A DNA stretch of 64,000 bases from Streptomyces spongiicola (GTDB lineage Bacteria > Actinomycetota > Actinomycetes > Streptomycetales > Streptomycetaceae), in contig NZ_CP029254.1 in assembly GCF_003122365.1 (NCBI RefSeq), positions 1,255,001 to 1,319,000 of the forward strand, given 5' to 3'. The notes beneath the pieces were generated by a model. That model was not told the DNA's origin, made no database searches, and saw only the letters and a program-made list of their open reading frames with translations. Every line of letters begins with the position of its first letter. Position 1 is the stretch's first letter. The translations under genes and the position numbers were made by a program. Positions 59,365 through 64,000 of the stretch are shown here, piece by piece.

Positions 59365-59939
59365 CCGGGGCCGCCGCGGGAACCGCGGGCCCAGACCTCG
59401 TGCGGGCACGGCAGGCACGGCAGGCACGGCGGGAGGCGGCGGGCCCGGACCGCATCCCGGCACCGCGGGAGCCGCGGGCCCAGACCGCATGCGGGAACCG
59501 CGGGAACCGGGGGAACCGGAGGAACGGGATGCGCCGCCGTCGCGGGCACGGCGGGCACCGCCACCACGGGCGCCGCTGGCACGAGCGCCGCGGACACGGG
59601 CACCGCGGGCCATCAGCATCCCAGCGATGTCGCACGAGAACACGGGCGCCGCGGACACGGGCGCCGCTGGCACGAGCCCGCGGGCACGGGCGCCGCGGGC
59701 CGGCCGACCGGCCGGAACTCGCCGCGGGGTCCGTAGTGACCAGAATCTCTTCCGCCGTTCATCCGCGCGACGCCGCCGGATCATGTGGCGGTCACCGCAG
59801 GGCCGCCGGAGAGCGCTACAGGCCCGCAGTTCGGGGCGATCGCATGGGGCGCACACCCGCCCCGGGGGCTCCGGGGTGCCGCCGCGAACACAAGCGGAGG
59901 GACCGCAACCCACTTGGAGACACTCCGCAGCCCATCCCA

Positions 59940-59980
59940 GTTCACCTTCCGTTCACTCTGCGACCCTACGTTCACCCGCG
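59940..59980 (+). promoter_or_regulatory. PHO box (PhoP operator) of the phosphate transporter gene
   Basis: GTTCACCTTCC (59940-59950) and GTTCACTCTGC (59951-59961) are adjacent 11-bp direct-repeat units of the Streptomyces PHO box, with a third unit GTTCACCCGCG at 59970-59980. TACCAT (59985-59990) is a fitting -10. PhoP control of pitH2 is established in S. coelicolor. Confidence 0.88.
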
Positions 59981-60017
59981 CCACTACCATCCGAACGATT
60001 GCCTGGGTACCCGGTTC

Positions 60018-61376
<1,359 letters not shown>

Positions 61377-61388
61377 GGAAAGAACGAC

Positions 61389-61610
61389 ATGAAGATCGAC
61401 TGGGCAGCTCTGGGCTCCGTCTTCGGCGTGAGCCTCGTCGTGACCGTCGCCCTGGTGGGCCTGTTCACCCTGGGCATCGCGGGCCTCTCCAAGCAGGAGG
61501 CCGCGGCCGCTCGGGGAGGCTCGGCCGGCCTCGCCCGCACGGGCGCGTACGCCTGCTTCGCGCTCTGCGCGGCGGCGGTGGCCTTCGGGATCTACCTGAT
61601 CGTGGTCTGA
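61389..61610 (+). CDS. small membrane protein, pitH2 partner
   Basis: 73 residues; SVFGVSLVVTVALVGLFTLG and AYACFALCAAAVAFGIYLIV are two membrane segments. ATG behind AAGGAAAG, 12 bp after pitH2. Always beside pitH2 in streptomycetes to my memory; role unknown. Confidence 0.88.
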   Translation: MKIDWAALGSVFGVSLVVTVALVGLFTLGIAGLSKQEAAAARGGSAGLARTGAYACFALCAAAVAFGIYLIVV

Positions 61611-61632
61611 CGCCGCGGCACGACCTCCCACC

Positions 61633-61667
61633 GGGGCCGGGCACACCCACCGGGTGTACCCGGCCCC
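61633..61667 (+). terminator. terminator of the pitH2 operon
   Basis: 16-bp stem with one mismatch: 61633-61648 / 61652-61667; 23 bp past the stop. Confidence 0.75.
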
Positions 61668-61798
61668 ACCCGTGTGCCCGGCCCCACCCGTGTACGCGCC
61701 CCGCACCCGCGCCCCGGGGCGGTGCGCCCCGTCCCGTCGCAGGTCAAGGGCGAGTTGACGGGCGTTCGGGGCCCGTGGTGGACTTCCGGGGCCACTTA

Positions 61799-61913
61799 CG
61801 GCGGCAGAAGAGGAAGCCGGCGCGAATCCGGCGCGGTCCCGCCACTGTCACGGGTGCGCTCCCCCTCGCGGAGCACCAGGGAGCACCCCGGAGCCAGGAA
61901 CTCCTCGCCGCCG
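61799..61913 (+). ncRNA. adenosylcobalamin riboswitch
   Basis: Core GGAAGCCGGCGCGAATCCGG (61812-61831) followed by CGCGGTCCCGCCACTGT, and the B12 box GAGCCAGGAACTC (61891-61903). Closing stem P1: CGGCGGC (61799-61805) / GCCGCCG (61907-61913). In bacteria it represses cobalamin genes when AdoCbl is plentiful. Here it precedes only a truncated cbiB (ATG 61955). Confidence 0.93.
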
Positions 61914-61954
61914 GTCACGTCGAGCCAGGGCGCGGACCCTGAGTGAGGACGAAC

Positions 61955-62215
61955 ATGCCTGCCGAAGCAGGAGGGCCGGCTCCGCCGCGCCCGGACATCA
62001 CGTTCGCGTACGGCGCCGCCGCCGGACTGGCCGGCGACCTGCTCCTCGGCGATCCACGCCGCGGGCACCCGGTCGCGGTCTTCGGCCGGGCGGCCGCCGC
62101 GGTCGAACGGGGACTCTGGCACGACCACCGCGGCTGGGGCGCACTGCACACCGCGGTGTGCGCCGGCGCCGCGGTCGCCGCGGGCGCGCTGGCCGCGGCA
62201 TCCGCGCGCCGGTGA
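61955..62215 (+). pseudogene. cbiB: truncated cbiB/cobD (adenosylcobinamide-phosphate synthase)
   Basis: 86 residues: FAYGAAAGLAGDLLLGDPRR and GHPVAVFGRAAAAVERGLWH match the N-terminal first quarter of CbiB, then CAGAAVAAGALAAASARR and a stop. Intact CbiB is about 300-330 residues with several membrane segments; the rest is absent in all frames downstream. TGAGGA precedes the ATG. A remnant left after deletion of the distal gene and the following cob genes, still behind its riboswitch. Confidence 0.88.
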
Positions 62216-62711
62216 TCCGGCACGGCCGCCCGGGAAGTCGGCCCGTTATGGGGCACGAGGTTGGCGCGCCGGGGTTTCCGCCGATGCCGCACGGTGTTTC
62301 GCCGCGGTGACGAAGCGGGCGGGCGTGTTACACGCCCATGAAGCGAAGGGTCACGGGAAGGTCACGCGCGTATCCTCCGCGAGAAGCGGGACCGGCGCGA
62401 CGGCCACCCGGTTGACCTGGCGTGGGGAGCCGAGTCGGGCGGTAGGGGCGCCGCGCTCCGGGGCCCAGGGTGTCCCGGGCCCGGGGTGACCCGGGCCCGG
62501 GGTGTCCGGGCGTCCCCGCGGCATCCCCGCGGCACTCCCGGCACCCCTCGCCGTCCTCTCGGCCTCCCCCGGCCGAGTGCCCCCCACCCGGCCGCGGGCG
62601 CCCCGCCCGGCCCAACGCCCCGCCGGAGCAGGCGATCCGGGCACGGGACCCACCGGAGCCGGTGATCCCCGCCAGGGGGCGCGCGGTCCGCCGCCGGGCC
62701 CCGTGAGCGTG
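62216..62711. other. 496-bp spacer after the cbiB remnant
   Basis: No gene supported. Contains the GGGCGTGT/ACACGCCC palindrome, and from 62460 a repeat CCCGGGCCCGGGGTG(A/T) (about three units) then C-rich low-complexity DNA. Probably the scar of the deletion. Confidence 0.65.
62321..62337. promoter_or_regulatory. perfect palindrome GGGCGTGT-T-ACACGCCC
   Basis: 8-bp arms with a single central T, in the gene-less region. Operator-like (GntR/TetR style); no gene starts nearby on either strand. Confidence 0.55.
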
Positions 62712-63725
<1,014 letters not shown>

Positions 63726-63731
63726 CGGGGC

Positions 63732-64000
63732 TCAGGCCCTCTCCGGCGCCCGCCGGGCGCCCGCATAGAAATCGATCTTGTAGTCCAGCACGGCGAGCGT
63801 GCCCTGGAGTTCGGCGATCCGTGCGCGGACGTCGCGCCTGGTCGACTCCAGCAGCTCCCGCCGCTGCTCCCGGGTGTGGTCCCCCTCGCGCGCCAGCTCG
63901 GCGTAGCGGACCATGTCCGCCACCGGCATACCGGTACGCCGGAGCTTGCCGACGAAGGCCAGCCAGTCCAGGTCGCGGTTGCTGAAGCGCCGCTGCCCGG
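63732..64000 (-). CDS. MerR-family regulator, 5' end outside window
   Basis: About 89 residues of the C-terminal part remain: RRFSNRDLDWLAFVGKLRRT, then GMPVADMVRYAELAREGDHT and a dimerisation helix (REQRRELLESTRRDVRARIA). It is the class of MerR often paired with aldo/keto reductases. The start lies beyond the right edge. Confidence 0.9.
   Translation of the reverse strand, partial: GQRRFSNRDLDWLAFVGKLRRTGMPVADMVRYAELAREGDHTREQRRELLESTRRDVRARIAELQGTLAVLDYKIDFYAGARRAPERA

Larger units (their letters stand above)
59282..60017. other. 736-bp spacer with repeats upstream of phosphate transporter
   Basis: No gene seen. 59299-59364 holds two copies of a 33-bp unit (plus a partial third from 59365), followed by CACGGCAGG units (59404-59430), CGGGAACCG units (59495-59530) and CACGGGCGCCG(C/T) units (59565-59700). 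A less repetitive stretch from 59740 leads to the PHO box and promoter. Confidence 0.7.

Overview
The window is high-GC actinobacterial chromosome, almost certainly Streptomyces. Evidence seen in the sequence: very GC-rich coding sequence, frequent GTG and some TTG starts, ATGA/GTGA gene overlaps, a chaplin gene, a SpoOM-type sporulation protein, an XRE/DUF5753 plus DUF397 module, and a gene order (chpE - LuxR regulator/kinase - serB - fabI/fabG - tldD/pmbA - tyrS - moaA - acetate symporter - enoyl-CoA hydratase - small HTH protein - ABC-F - PiT phosphate transporter) that I recall from the S. coelicolor chromosome core around SCO1790-SCO1850. No integrase, phage gene, rRNA or tRNA was seen; this is core chromosome rather than an island.

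Layout. 1-8.7 kb: partial SpoOM protein, PEBP-like protein, HNH nuclease, TSUP permease, an NfeD/SPFH membrane-microdomain pair, an ABC ATPase, a Cys-less chaplin (ChpE type) and a NarL-type two-component pair. 8.8-20.7 kb: SDR, a diverged QueA-like protein, a secreted SLT-domain protein, an FHA-ABC transporter, an XRE-cupin regulator divergent from an MFS exporter, serB, sixA and small membrane or secreted proteins (including a 38-aa one). 20.9-31.7 kb: fabG-fabI, an HATPase/XRE/DUF397 regulatory module with a tandem DUF397 duplication, tldD/pmbA, tyrS, GlsB and DUF3099 membrane proteins, moaA. 31.9-44.3 kb: acetate-type symporter, S8 protease, MarR/old-yellow-enzyme pair, VIT transporter/TetR pair, DEDDh exonuclease, SURF1, GH15 hydrolase. 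44.3-51.7 kb: atypical SDR, two universal stress proteins, and a compact Asp23/AmaP envelope-stress cluster of six genes. 51.9-64 kb: enoyl-CoA hydratase, Gbn-like nucleoid protein, ABC-F protein with a tiny leader ORF, hydrolase, class II aldolase, pitH2-like phosphate transporter with a PHO box, then an AdoCbl riboswitch in front of a truncated cbiB remnant, an aldo/keto reductase and a partial MerR regulator.

Two themes stand out. First, the spacers carry an unusual load of near-perfect tandem repeats (16, 18, 31, 36, 47 and 263 bp units); one array begins inside the last codons of a gene and copies its stop codon. Second, several regulatory DNA elements are legible: a 52-bp perfect palindrome, clean TetR and MarR operators, a PHO box, a GATC cluster upstream of the Gbn-like gene, and a cobalamin riboswitch that no longer controls an intact gene. 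I found no convincing wholly new multi-gene system. The best candidates for new biology are the repeat arrays, the relic B12 locus, the SD-driven micro-ORF coupled to a universal stress protein, and the ABC-F leader.
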